Notes: a model not told the origin generated them from the sequence alone. A stretch of DNA of 64,000 bases from G963676655 sp963676655 (GCA_963676655.2 CAXXKX010000003.1:868001-932000), one strand, 5' to 3'. Positions 52,742 to 60,393 are shown, counted from the stretch's first letter. A program made the numbers and translations.

Positions 52742-52816
52742 AAAATTGCATCGCAATTTTCGGCGCACTCATGTTATGAATTTTATTGCTGACTTGTCAG
52801 CGGTGAAATTCATAAC
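52742..52816 (-). promoter_or_regulatory. Double hairpin in the 5' leader of the 120-residue gene
   Basis: At 52773-52816 an 11-bp perfect stem (GTTATGAATTT/AAATTCATAAC) encloses GCTGAC-TT-GTCAGC. At 52742-52760 AAAATTGC/GCAATTTT forms a second stem. The sequence beside it (CATGAGT and CGCCGAAAAT, minus strand) recurs almost unchanged upstream of the start of the 56301-56693 gene. Confidence 0.5.
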
Positions 52817-52909
52817 ATTATTTGGCTCCGGCACCTTGCCGGACGCGATGCAACGGCGGAACGTTGCTCGGCGTAGCCGAAACCGTATATCGCCATCCGG
52901 CGAACGGAT

Positions 52910-53614
52910 TTAATCGATCCGGATCGGGTTCATGCGCCCACTTTCCAGGTTAATGAAATAACCGGCGATGTCCAGTCCGCCCTTGCGGAATAACTGCCAG
53001 AACAACTGGAGGATTGCCGTGGCAACCCATTGGTTGACGAATAAGTCCTGATGGTCCAGCGCCTCCGCCAGCGAACAGCTCGGACGGTTCGTCACGTCCA
53101 CTTTCGGATCAATCAGTTCCGGTAGCCGCTGATAGGGATACGGCAGTTCTTTGGAGCCGTCCCCGATCAAAACTTGAGCGGTATTCCGATCGTTGCCGCC
53201 ATCAATACAGTAGGTTCGATAGAACTGCGGCAGCAGCAGGTTAATTTTCGCGCGTGATTTCGTGGTATCGACGCACGAAATAATCATTTCCGGGCTATTA
53301 TGACGGGTTGCGGCTAATCTTTCAGGATAGGCGTACCAGTCAAGCCCAAAGTGCATGTTGTAGCGATGGATCAGCGCTTCGGCCTTGCTCAAACCGACTT
53401 CCTCCGTCGTGAAAAGCTGGCGGCCGATATTGGCTTCCGATACCCGGTCCGGGTCCCAGGCCGTGACTCTCATGCCGTAAGGATGACCGAGACTTTTCAT
53501 GGCAAGATGCAGCCGGACCAGGCCCGAAAGAACCAGCGAACCGGTCCCGCCGCAGCCGACCAGTTCAACCTCGATGAGCCGGTTATGTAAGGTATTTGTA
53601 CAGATATGTTTCAT
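52910..53614 (-). CDS. PRTRC-system ThiF-family (E1-like) protein
   Basis: The protein has 234 residues from the ATG at 53614, which overlaps the stop of the B gene (ATGA). The adenylation fold has VGCGGTGSLVLSGL (about 20) and DPDRVSEANIGRQLF (about 55), and IISCVDTTKSR (about 115). A catalytic cysteine is in NRPSCSLAEAL (about 178), as in E1 enzymes. In PRTRC cassettes this protein is predicted to activate a ubiquitin-like protein (C) for transfer to an E2-like protein (B). It is the last gene of the cassette in this direction. Parts of a full PRTRC system (A, D, ParB) were not seen nearby. Confidence 0.82.
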   Translation of the reverse strand: MKHICTNTLHNRLIEVELVGCGGTGSLVLSGLVRLHLAMKSLGHPYGMRVTAWDPDRVSEANIGRQLFTTEEVGLSKAEALIHRYNMHFGLDWYAYPERLAATRHNSPEMIISCVDTTKSRAKINLLLPQFYRTYCIDGGNDRNTAQVLIGDGSKELPYPYQRLPELIDPKVDVTNRPSCSLAEALDHQDLFVNQWVATAILQLFWQLFRKGGLDIAGYFINLESGRMNPIRID

Positions 53615-54312
53615 CGCAAAATATCCTCCAGTTTGCAATTGGCTTTTTTCAACCTGTCTGCCGGAAACTTATCCGGCTGTTTCCGCAGATGCTCCAGCCA
53701 GAAGCCGTCGTGTCCGCGAGGATGGTTGATCTGCCGCATACTCCCGGTACCGTGACCGAAAACGCCGTTGTAGAAACTTTCCGAAACCAGACTCATATTT
53801 TCAAGCGGCGAAACCCCATGCCGCAAGCGCATGCCTGACGGCAGACAGACGTGTCCGTCCGTTTCATTGATGTGCGTCAGCGGCGCGACATAGAGTTCTG
53901 TTCTCGGTTCCGGACGCCGGTTACTCCGCAGCGCCCAGCAGTTAAGCTGGCCGCCTTGCACCTTGAACAACAGCGTCGGCCAGATGACCTCCCGACCGGA
54001 AAGTTTATTCAGTTTCCGGCGATTCGACTCAGTTGTTTCAAAGAAAATTTGGCGCTTCCGACTTTTTTCAAACCAGACGACGGAATTGTGTTTCAGCGCC
54101 AAGATGTTGGCCGGAAGATAACCCAGACGGCTCTTCCCGTTCGCGCTGCGGAATATCTCCTCCAACATCGCCATGTCAAGATTGCGGCCTACTGAAAGTT
54201 CGCCGTTATCCTTGATTTCATGCAGGATCGCCGCCGCCGAACTGCTGTTCTGATAGACGAGGATAGCGGCCCCCGGCGCCAGTTGCTGTTCATTTTCTAT
54301 GGAAATATTCAT
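53611..54312 (-). CDS. PRTRC-system protein B (E2-like)
   Basis: This 233-residue protein overlaps both neighbours by ATGA-type junctions. The C-terminal half has YVAPLTHINETDGHVCLPSGMRL, with H-x-N before a central Cys near residue 152. This resembles the catalytic region of E2 proteins and the H-x-N...C motif of the CBASS-like E2 at 31417. The N-terminal part has no known domain. In the predicted system B accepts the C protein from the ThiF-like protein. The assignment to PRTRC-B rests on gene order and this motif. Confidence 0.75.
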   Translation of the reverse strand: MNISIENEQQLAPGAAILVYQNSSSAAAILHEIKDNGELSVGRNLDMAMLEEIFRSANGKSRLGYLPANILALKHNSVVWFEKSRKRQIFFETTESNRRKLNKLSGREVIWPTLLFKVQGGQLNCWALRSNRRPEPRTELYVAPLTHINETDGHVCLPSGMRLRHGVSPLENMSLVSESFYNGVFGHGTGSMRQINHPRGHDGFWLEHLRKQPDKFPADRLKKANCKLEDILR

Positions 54313-55337
54313 TTCGTCACCATCTTTTTTATGTTGTAGATTGCCTGTAAAACTTTGTAGAAACCGGAGACGTAGGCTTCGATTTCATCGAAAACCTCCT
54401 GCAACAGATGGGGATTATCCAGCGGCATCGGCCAGTAACGCCCGCAGAACCGGATGTCAACTCCCGCCTCCATCGCGTCAGTCTCAGCGCCCACCAGCGT
54501 GTCATACCAGAGATCGCGCTTTTCTTCCCAAAGCAGGATCGCCGGCAGGTTGTTGTACGGATATACCATGTGCTTGAATTGCTCTGTTTCAGGGGCAAAC
54601 GTCTTAATGACGGCGATCTCGGCGGGAATTTCAGCCGGACAAATCTCCCGCGGGACCAGAGCCCACGCCGGAATATTATTTTCCAAGTCTTCTAGCTTGA
54701 CCGGAACCGATTCCAGAATGGCCTGGTACTCCTCCTCGTCGCCCCCGGAATAATCCTCCGCGAACTCCTTTTCATCATCAAGTCCGTTCCATAAAAAATA
54801 GCTGATGATAGACTTCATGTAGGCCGGGGTCGCAAATTCATAAGGCGTCTGATCGATCATTTGCAACAGGTACTGGCCGAGGCCCGGAACCCGTTTTTCG
54901 TACTCGCAGACCTGACGGGTGATGTCAAAAGTTTCGTAGTCCACGGAAAGCAGCGTGAACAGGAAAACCCAGCCGTTTTCCGGGAACGCATCGCCGTATT
55001 CGTCGTCGCAGTCCCAATCGCGCCCGACCGGAAAAAAGGTCACGTCGGCGTCGATGAGGGCGTCGATTTCCGGAACGATAAAGCCCGAAAACCACTTGCG
55101 AAAACTCTGTTCCAGCGCTTCGGATGGGATGTGGTGATTTGCGAGAATATCGTCAAGCCGCAACCGCCGACTCAGTTCGCTGATGATGGCGGCGATTTCT
55201 TCAGGATCCCCCTCGGAACGCACTTTTCTGACGGGAAACTTCAGCTTCGGAATCGTCAGATGAGCGGCGGCAGTCGTGCCGAGGCCAGTGGCACCAACGG
55301 CGCATCGTGTACGGCGTTTATGAATTTGTTGCAGCAT
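54309..55337 (-). CDS. PRTRC-system protein F candidate
   Basis: The 342-residue protein lies in the usual position between C and B. It has an acidic middle with a GWVFLFTLLSVDYETFDITRQ-like segment and ends FDEIEAYVSGFYKVLQAI. No catalytic motif is recognised and the family is uncharacterised. Its start has a weak ribosome site and it overlaps a possible 65-residue frame at 55256-55453. The length and place fit PRTRC-F. The function is unknown. Confidence 0.65.
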   Translation of the reverse strand: MLQQIHKRRTRCAVGATGLGTTAAAHLTIPKLKFPVRKVRSEGDPEEIAAIISELSRRLRLDDILANHHIPSEALEQSFRKWFSGFIVPEIDALIDADVTFFPVGRDWDCDDEYGDAFPENGWVFLFTLLSVDYETFDITRQVCEYEKRVPGLGQYLLQMIDQTPYEFATPAYMKSIISYFLWNGLDDEKEFAEDYSGGDEEEYQAILESVPVKLEDLENNIPAWALVPREICPAEIPAEIAVIKTFAPETEQFKHMVYPYNNLPAILLWEEKRDLWYDTLVGAETDAMEAGVDIRFCGRYWPMPLDNPHLLQEVFDEIEAYVSGFYKVLQAIYNIKKMVTK

Positions 55338-55453
55338 GGCTGTTTACTTTCACTTTGCATTTCCAGGCAATAGATGGCTTCCTCCGGCCGAATCTGCTTG
55401 AAATGCGTCATCAGCCGGACCTTCGAGATACTCGGCGGCGGCAGTTTTTTCAT
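55256..55453 (-). CDS. Possible small protein coupled to PRTRC-C
   Basis: This 65-residue frame begins at an ATG that overlaps the stop codon of the C gene (GGATGA) and ends inside the start region of F. The sequence MKKLPPPSISKVRLMTHFKQIRPEEAIYCLE... has no recognised family. Translational coupling is the main support. It may instead be an accidental frame. Confidence 0.4.
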   Translation of the reverse strand: MKKLPPPSISKVRLMTHFKQIRPEEAIYCLEMQSESKQPCCNKFINAVHDAPLVPLASARLPPLI

Positions 55454-55674
55454 CCGAATTTACCGACTTTGAGTTCGATTTTATACTCATCGACGCCGTC
55501 CGCATTGCGGGTCGGACCTTTCACGACCGCGTTGGTCAGTTCGCTTCGCAACAGCGCGTGAAACTCACAGATTTTTTCCGGCGTCATTTTCGGATCGGGA
55601 TCATCCAGTTCCATTCCGTTGTAAACAAACTTACGACGCGGGACGGCTGGGGCAGTTACAGTTGATTCTGGCAC
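55450..55674 (-). CDS. PRTRC-system protein C (ubiquitin-like)
   Basis: The protein has 74 residues from a GTG at 55674, chosen because AAGGAG lies nine bases upstream and the length matches PRTRC-C. An ATG-started frame would overlap gene E. It has the C-family core (FVYNGMELDDPDPKMTPEKI, EFHALLRSELTNAVVKGPTR) with a beta-grasp pattern. It ends KVGKFG, so the chain finishes with a glycine and needs no trimming before activation by the ThiF-like protein. This agrees with the absence of a JAB peptidase gene (PRTRC-A) in the window. Confidence 0.75.
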   Translation of the reverse strand: MPESTVTAPAVPRRKFVYNGMELDDPDPKMTPEKICEFHALLRSELTNAVVKGPTRNADGVDEYKIELKVGKFG

Positions 55675-55693
55675 TTTCAGGTTCTCCTTTTTT

Positions 55694-56053
55694 TCAAAAT
55701 AGATCAAGTTGCATTTGCTTTTCTTTATTGGCTTCGGCGGCTTTCTTTTCCGCCGCTTTCCGTTCGTTATTCTTGCGTTTGAGTTCCGCAAGCGCGACTC
55801 GTTCTTCCGCCTGACGTTTTGCCTCGTCGGCTTTTGCCTTGCGTTCCGCCGCTTCGGTTGCGGCTTTTTCCAGATAACCCGGCAGTTGCCCGGTCAGGAT
55901 CGACTCGATCTCCTCCGGCGTGCCGTTGGCGACAATCGGCGACGTCACCCCGTCGCCGATCCCGACCGCAAATCGATCATCACCGCAGTAGGAAACCGCA
56001 ATCCGGATCGTCGACGTGTGGGCCGCGATTTTGCATAATTTCGCTAGATTCAT
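55694..56053 (-). CDS. PRTRC-system protein E
   Basis: This 119-residue protein starts with AAAAGGAGG upstream. The N-terminal half has SYCGDDRFAVGIGDG and NGTPEEIESILTGQLPGYLEKA. The C-terminal half is a long basic/acidic coiled-coil (KADEAKRQAEERVALAELKRK) ending MQLDLF, like E proteins of PRTRC loci. It is the first gene of the cassette. A nested hairpin leader (56078-56149) precedes it. The function is unknown. Confidence 0.7.
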   Translation of the reverse strand: MNLAKLCKIAAHTSTIRIAVSYCGDDRFAVGIGDGVTSPIVANGTPEEIESILTGQLPGYLEKAATEAAERKAKADEAKRQAEERVALAELKRKNNERKAAEKKAAEANKEKQMQLDLF

Positions 56054-56077
56054 TTTCTTTCAACCTCCTTTTCTGAG

Positions 56078-56149
56078 TTTGTTCGGACATAAAAAAATTG
56101 CGCAGGAGCCCTGATTAAGGCGCTCCGTATACGCAATTGGGCGAACAAA
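56078..56149 (-). promoter_or_regulatory. Nested hairpin leader of the PRTRC cassette
   Basis: TTTGTTCG (56078-56085) pairs with CGAACAAA (56142-56149), and inside it AATTGCG pairs with CGCAATT and GGAGC with GCTCC. The inner stem is followed, on the minus strand, by seven T residues, so it could also act as a terminator or attenuator. It lies 25 bases upstream of the E start codon. Confidence 0.5.
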
Positions 56150-56263
56150 TTCAACTGTTTTTGCATTTGCTCATTGCCGGGGATGTCAATCCCGTTATCT
56201 ATGTCGCTGACGCGACGCCCTCCGCTGCCGGGCAGGCATCCGGCGAGCCGCCGGTGGCATGTA

Positions 56264-56310
56264 ATTGCGTTAATTCGGTCGAAACAAGTTTCACCTCGAA
56301 TTAACGCAAT
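56264..56310. repeat. Large palindrome at the 3' end of the upstream gene
   Basis: ATTGCGTTAATTCG (56264-56277) pairs with its exact inverse (56297-56310). Inside lies GAAAC-AA-GTTTC. The right arm includes the stop codon of the 56301-56693 gene. No T-run follows on the minus strand, so a simple terminator is unlikely. The stretch 56150-56263 contains further GC-rich hairpins and no gene. Confidence 0.55.
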
Positions 56311-56693
56311 AGATGGCCGAAATTGCTTTGCAATTTATTTTCAGAAGCTACTGTTTTCATCGTACTATTTTCCTTTCGTTGAGCATCGAATTTCCGTAAC
56401 CAGGCAATGATCTTAATCATGTCTTCCGCTGTAACCGTCCATTCCGGAATGCCGCCATCCAGCGACAGCCCGATTCGATATAGCCGGTTCGCGTCTTCCA
56501 GCAGCGTTTCCAGATAATAACGCGAAACAAACTGCCCGCGTTTCCATTCTTTGTCGTTCCGGTATCGAGTATCGTAGAACTCCACCAGTTCCTTGTCTTC
56601 ATCATGACAAAGACAGTCGTTGCGACCATAGCTCTCGCTTCGGCTCACAATGCGAACATTCCAAATTCCAAATTGTTTCATCAAATCACTCAT
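56301..56693 (-). CDS. Hypothetical element protein (130 residues)
   Basis: The ATG at 56693 has AGAGAAG upstream. An ATG at 56681 is an alternative. The sequence SDLMKQFGIWNVRIVSRSE and LSLDGGIPEWTV has no recognised domain. The leader is related to that of the gene at 52354-52716. Its 3' end lies in a large palindrome. Confidence 0.55.
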   Translation of the reverse strand: MSDLMKQFGIWNVRIVSRSESYGRNDCLCHDEDKELVEFYDTRYRNDKEWKRGQFVSRYYLETLLEDANRLYRIGLSLDGGIPEWTVTAEDMIKIIAWLRKFDAQRKENSTMKTVASENKLQSNFGHLLR

Positions 56694-56722
56694 GATAACT
56701 TCTCTTGATTATTCATTTAAAA

Positions 56723-57688
56723 TTACAGCGCTATTTTCGGCGTACTCATGCCATGAATTTCTTTAATGGCATTGTTTTTCCACAAGGCGGAAGTGACACC
56801 GAAAATCTCCTGAATGGAGTATCCCCGGGTGCCATCCTGTTTGGCGGATTCGATCAGCCGGACCGGCAGCCGGACGTCTTTGTCCAACTGGATTTCCAGC
56901 AGGCTTCCGGCCCCGCTGAATGGATCGTAAAGTCCGCAGGTCGTCGTCTTTGAGAGCGTGATGTAGCCGCGCCCCTTACGCTCCGTCGGATAGCATGATT
57001 TGTTTTTCGACTTCTCGATGCCGATCGCTTTTTGCAGCTTGAAATACTCCTCCAGCGTCATCTTGGCCAGAAAACTCAGAACATTCATGGAAGTCGTACA
57101 ATTCTCCAATTCAGTATATACGGAGTAAAGAAATTCCTGAGCTTTCACTGGAGCATCCAGAAACTTTTTGAATCCCGATTTCTTATATCCCTGCTGACGA
57201 ACCAGCCATAAAATCCCGGATTCTTCAGGGATTTTATGGCCTCTGGCGGCGTAATGCGGACCGAGACAGTTTGAGCTGTAATCGAAATTAAGGTCTCCGG
57301 CGTCAACCAGAATGTCAATCAGCACATCCTGACGTAGATAATGATCGTATGGAACTGTCACATAAAACATTTCCAGCATGACCGCGCGAAAATCTTCATC
57401 CGTCATGCCGTCAGCCTGAATCAGTTCTTGCAGCTTGGCATCCGCCCTGACGCTGCTGATCACTTCGTCTTCCGCGCACCATTGCGCATCCTCATATGCC
57501 TCATAAAGACATTCGTCGAACATTGCCTGCGGATCATCCGCAGCGGTGATTTTCCGAAGCGTTTCCTCGGGAAATTCATCCCGGTAATCAGCGTAAATCT
57601 CAGCATAGAAGCATCCGTCTTTATCCTTGAAACAGATTGTTTCCAGCATTTCGGTAATCCGTTCTTTTATCTTGTTGTTCATACCCAT
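56723..57688 (-). CDS. Hypothetical element protein (321 residues)
   Basis: The start at 57688 was chosen for its AAGGA site. A longer frame runs into the neighbouring gene. The protein is acidic in its first third, has Cys-containing segments (NCLGPHYAARGHKIP, CTTSMNVLSFL) and ends in a beta-rich part (GSLLEIQLDKDVRLPVRL, RGYSIQEIFGV). No family is recognised. It is 13 bases downstream of the 257-residue gene on the same strand, so they are probably co-transcribed. Confidence 0.6.
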   Translation of the reverse strand: MGMNNKIKERITEMLETICFKDKDGCFYAEIYADYRDEFPEETLRKITAADDPQAMFDECLYEAYEDAQWCAEDEVISSVRADAKLQELIQADGMTDEDFRAVMLEMFYVTVPYDHYLRQDVLIDILVDAGDLNFDYSSNCLGPHYAARGHKIPEESGILWLVRQQGYKKSGFKKFLDAPVKAQEFLYSVYTELENCTTSMNVLSFLAKMTLEEYFKLQKAIGIEKSKNKSCYPTERKGRGYITLSKTTTCGLYDPFSGAGSLLEIQLDKDVRLPVRLIESAKQDGTRGYSIQEIFGVTSALWKNNAIKEIHGMSTPKIAL

Positions 57689-57701
57689 AATCGCATTATC
57701 C

Positions 57702-58475
57702 TTATTTAATACAAAATCCGCCGTCTTTTCCGGCGATTCCGTAGTAACGTTCAATATCCTGCTCGTGATAGATGATTTCTTTGCTGATCTGCCAGCCGGA
57801 ATGACGGAAGCGCCCAAGGTAATATCCTCCGCCCAAAGTGTAGTTTTCGCGATGTTCCCAGTCTGCCGGAGAAGTCGCCAGCGCCCGGATTTCCGGGACG
57901 TCTGAATTCAATGCCGCTTTGCGGAACTCCTTAAAATTATTCCGGGTATGTTTCGAGAACGCCAGTACCACTTTCCGTACCGTTTTAGAGCCAAAATAAT
58001 CAGTCAGGATGTCTGTCTCGTCCTCACGAAACTCCGCAATTATCAGCGCTTTCGGCTTCCCGTGTTTCCTGATCGCCGCCTCAAAAATGGCGCGTCCAGC
58101 ATCCTGACGTTTTTCTGCCGTGATCCGTTCCAGTTCCTTTTGGACTTCATCTTGTTTTTTCTTTTCAAGGGCCAGTTTTTCGTAACGGGCTACTTCGTCT
58201 TCCGACAAAATTTCGCCTTGCTGGAAATAACTGCCGAGGGCGTTCTTTTCTTCGATCGGCTGCGGCGCGTGAGGCCGGGCGTAATCATAAGTCTCCAAAT
58301 TGATCGCTAGGTAATGAGTTCCCCATCTGTCCTTCGTGACACTGACCAGTACGGATTCAGTACGACAACATCCTCCCATTCCAGACCAGGAATGGATCAC
58401 CTGTCCACGTTTCAGTTCCGGATATTTGACCGGTTCAAAACCGCCTTTCTTCCAATTCATACGCATCATAACCAT
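57702..58475 (-). CDS. Hypothetical element protein (257 residues)
   Basis: The start at 58475 has GGAGG eight bases upstream. The N-terminal third is an SH3-like beta region (RGQVIHSWSGMGG, VLVSVTKDRWGTHYLAI). The middle is a charged coiled-coil (KKKQDEVQKELERITAEKRQ). The C-terminal part has GGGYYLGRFRHSGWQISKE and YGIAGKDGGFCIK. No family is recognised. It is the upstream partner of the 321-residue gene. Confidence 0.6.
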   Translation of the reverse strand: MVMMRMNWKKGGFEPVKYPELKRGQVIHSWSGMGGCCRTESVLVSVTKDRWGTHYLAINLETYDYARPHAPQPIEEKNALGSYFQQGEILSEDEVARYEKLALEKKKQDEVQKELERITAEKRQDAGRAIFEAAIRKHGKPKALIIAEFREDETDILTDYFGSKTVRKVVLAFSKHTRNNFKEFRKAALNSDVPEIRALATSPADWEHRENYTLGGGYYLGRFRHSGWQISKEIIYHEQDIERYYGIAGKDGGFCIK

Positions 58476-58576
58476 GTTAATGTCCTCCATTTATTTGTTT
58501 AAGAGTTGTGTAATCAGCACAATCTCATGATATATTCCAATACTCATTTCAACCCGCATATACTTGCTTTGTTTCC

Positions 58577-58636
58577 CCGCTTCCGTAGCACGAAGTGCGA
58601 AGTCTGAAGCGGTATACCGTCATCCGTCGTACGGAT
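58577..58636. repeat. Dispersed repeat copy (REP-like)
   Basis: It starts CCGCTTCCGTAGCACGAAG and ends with the palindrome TCCGTCGTACGGA. Copies occur at 15551 (plus strand) and 38963-39029 (minus strand). A weaker one may lie at about 52880-52912. Its right edge touches the stop codon of the next gene. Confidence 0.45.
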
Positions 58637-58950
58637 TATCTGTTGGAAAGTTTTCTCAAATGTTTATCGAACGCGGCATTTGACATCGGGGCTGCGTTTG
58701 TGTGCAGTCCGAACCAAGGTTGAAGCATCTCCATCGTCCAGATTACGGCTTTGCCGTCCAGCATGCCTAGCGAGCACACTTCATTGGTAAAACGGTTCAT
58801 TCGATAAAGAAACTCTTTCGCGTTTTCCGCGTTGAGCTTGTCCATCCCGATGGATATTGTCGCCCAGATAATGCAATTCAGAGTGCCGTCGTCGGCCTTC
58901 TGCTTCTCTTTCCAGTTAGGAACTTCGGAAATTGACCAGTGCAGCGCCAT
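58636..58950 (-). CDS. Hypothetical element protein (104 residues)
   Basis: The ATG at 58950 follows GAGGTG. The sequence (MALHWSISEVPNWKEKQKADD, TISIGMDKLNAENAKEFLYRMNRF) is helical, and no family is recognised. It is three bases from the next gene, so the pair is translationally coupled. Confidence 0.6.
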   Translation of the reverse strand: MALHWSISEVPNWKEKQKADDGTLNCIIWATISIGMDKLNAENAKEFLYRMNRFTNEVCSLGMLDGKAVIWTMEMLQPWFGLHTNAAPMSNAAFDKHLRKLSNR

Positions 58951-58953
58951 TTT

Positions 58954-59223
58954 TCACCTCGCAAAACGTTTGCCGGTCCCGTGAAGCCGCAGCTGTTCGA
59001 GGTCGGTTGAGTTGAACATTAAATAGGGATAGCCGGTAACGCAGCCGCAAGTCCAGCATCCGGGAGCCTCCAGAACCATGTCAAAGACATTCTGTTCGGG
59101 GTCTCCGAGACCTTTGACTCCGTCATCCGCGAACATCACGGAATAAGCCGTTTCCGTCCGGGTTCCCAGACGCTTCATGTGAGCAGTTTCCAGCTTCACG
59201 ATCCGATTTGATTTTTTAACCAT
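58954..59223 (-). CDS. Hypothetical element protein (89 residues)
   Basis: The ATG at 59223 has AGGAGG five bases upstream and is preferred to the GTG at 59229. It has a cysteine pair in APGCWTCGCVTGYP that might bind a metal. No family is recognised. Its leader contains a long imperfect stem (59237-59321). Confidence 0.6.
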   Translation of the reverse strand: MVKKSNRIVKLETAHMKRLGTRTETAYSVMFADDGVKGLGDPEQNVFDMVLEAPGCWTCGCVTGYPYLMFNSTDLEQLRLHGTGKRFAR

Positions 59224-59236
59224 ATTCACCTCCTAT

Positions 59237-59321
59237 GTGATGGTATTCTTTTCGCCCCAAAAGCGGCAAACCGGAAAGCGAATGCGGCGGTACAGCCGCT
59301 GCGAAAGAATAAATACATCAC
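59237..59321 (-). promoter_or_regulatory. Long nested hairpin leader of the first element operon
   Basis: The left arm GTGATGGTATTCTTTTCGC (59237-59255) pairs with GCGAAAGAATAAATACATCAC (59301-59321) with few mismatches. Inside are GCGGC/GCCGC hairpins and CCGG. The layout, TTCTTTCG outside and GCCGC inside, resembles the leaders at 38883 and 39245. It lies 14 bases upstream of the start codon. Confidence 0.5.
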
Positions 59322-59395
59322 GCCGTTCAGCGAAAACATGATGTCGGTGTCAGAGAAAAGTCTGTACTGATTTGAAATAATGACAAAATTTCAGC

Positions 59396-59423
59396 TTGAC
59401 AAAAGGTTGGATAACGGTATATT
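59396..59423 (+). promoter_or_regulatory. Predicted promoter of the 58-residue gene
   Basis: TTGACA at 59396-59401 and TATATT at 59418-59423 (16-bp spacer) lie 61 bases before the ATG at 59485. GGGAG at 59473-59477 serves as ribosome site. Confidence 0.6.
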
Positions 59424-59484
59424 TAAATGTCTTGTCGCGCCGCATATCGCGGTATATTAATAACTTAACCCAGGGAGTAGATCA

Positions 59485-59661
59485 ATGAAACATGATTTTT
59501 ACGACGTAAAGGCCAAATCCAAAGTCACCGCCGAAGTTACCGAAAAAGTAACCTACGGTAAGAAAGGCAACGAACGTTACGCCTTCAAGGCCAAAACCGC
59601 TGATGGCCGCAACTTGACTGCGTTCGTCTCCAAAGACAAATGGACCGCCGCCAAGATCTGA
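59485..59661 (+). CDS. Small basic protein of unknown function (58 residues)
   Basis: The gene has a strong promoter, an AGGGAG ribosome site and a perfect terminator. The product MKHDFYDVKAKSKVTAEVTE ... VSKDKWTAAKI is rich in Lys and predicted beta strands, reminiscent of small stand-alone nucleic-acid-binding proteins, but no family is certain. It stands alone between the element and the Fur gene. Expression signals suggest that it is abundant. Confidence 0.7.
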   Translation: MKHDFYDVKAKSKVTAEVTEKVTYGKKGNERYAFKAKTADGRNLTAFVSKDKWTAAKI

Positions 59662-59680
59662 TTTTGCACTCTATTTCTTT

Positions 59681-59718
59681 CCCGCCGATTCAACGTTGTG
59701 CTGAATCGGCGGGATTTT
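59681..59718 (+). terminator. Rho-independent terminator
   Basis: CCCGCCGATTCA at 59681-59692 pairs perfectly with TGAATCGGCGGG at 59702-59713, with a nine-base loop. ATTTTCT follows. It ends the 58-residue gene and lies just upstream of the Fur gene start. Confidence 0.8.
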
Positions 59719-59722
59719 CTCA

Positions 59723-60184
59723 ATGAAGCAAGAAAAACTTATGTTCGATAAACAACTAAAAAAACTCAGAAAAAGTCTCTCCATTCACGGCAAGAAATAT
59801 TCACTTGAACGTGAAGAGGTTTTGGAAATAGTTCTGCAACTTGACGGCCATTTTTCATTGAAAGATTTGTGCAGAGTTGCTCGCGAGTCAGGCAGAATTG
59901 GGGCTGACTCGACCATCTATCGTAATATAAACCTTTTAGTCGATTTCGGCATTGTCAATGAGTTGCGTCTGCCTGGCGGGAATGTTGTCTACGAGACAAA
60001 TGTCGAATCAAAGCAGCACGCCCATTGCATATGTAGCGGCTGCGGCAAAATCACGCCGGTGCCTCTTTCAGCGGAAGACAAGGATTACTTCAACAAAATC
60101 TGCGATCAAAACAACTTTACTCCGGTATCTGGTAGCTTCATCATCCGCGGCTACTGCCCGGAATGTAACGAATCACTCGGATAA
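59723..60184 (+). CDS. Fur-family metal or peroxide-responsive regulator
   Basis: This 153-residue protein has the winged-helix DNA-binding domain at residues 15-85 (LEREEVLEIVLQLDGHFSLKDL, DSTIYRNINLLVDFGIVNEL). The dimerisation domain has HAHCICSGCGKITPV and GYCPECNESLG, giving two CxxC pairs for structural zinc. The usual Fur regulatory histidines (HHDH) are reduced, so the metal sensed is uncertain (Fur, PerR or Zur are all possible). It follows a terminator closely, so it probably has a weak promoter of its own or is expressed by readthrough. Confidence 0.85.
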   Translation: MKQEKLMFDKQLKKLRKSLSIHGKKYSLEREEVLEIVLQLDGHFSLKDLCRVARESGRIGADSTIYRNINLLVDFGIVNELRLPGGNVVYETNVESKQHAHCICSGCGKITPVPLSAEDKDYFNKICDQNNFTPVSGSFIIRGYCPECNESLG

Positions 60185-60393
60185 TTTAATTAAACATAAA
60201 ACCGTTTTCTAGTGAAATGATTTCAAAGTAGAATCAAAGCTTAGTTTTCATTAACTACTAAAATAGCTTATATCGTGTACTTTTTGATGAGAAATATCAA
60301 ACTGAAAAATATTACTGTGTACAACAATTTGCAATATCCGACAAGATGCTTATATCAAAATTGCAAAAAAATAATAAAAATTATTAAATACTA

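Noticed and set aside
56078..56149. Simple terminator before the PRTRC cassette
   Set aside because: A T-run is present on the minus strand, but the outer stem encloses it and the next gene starts 25 bases downstream. Leader or attenuator fits better.
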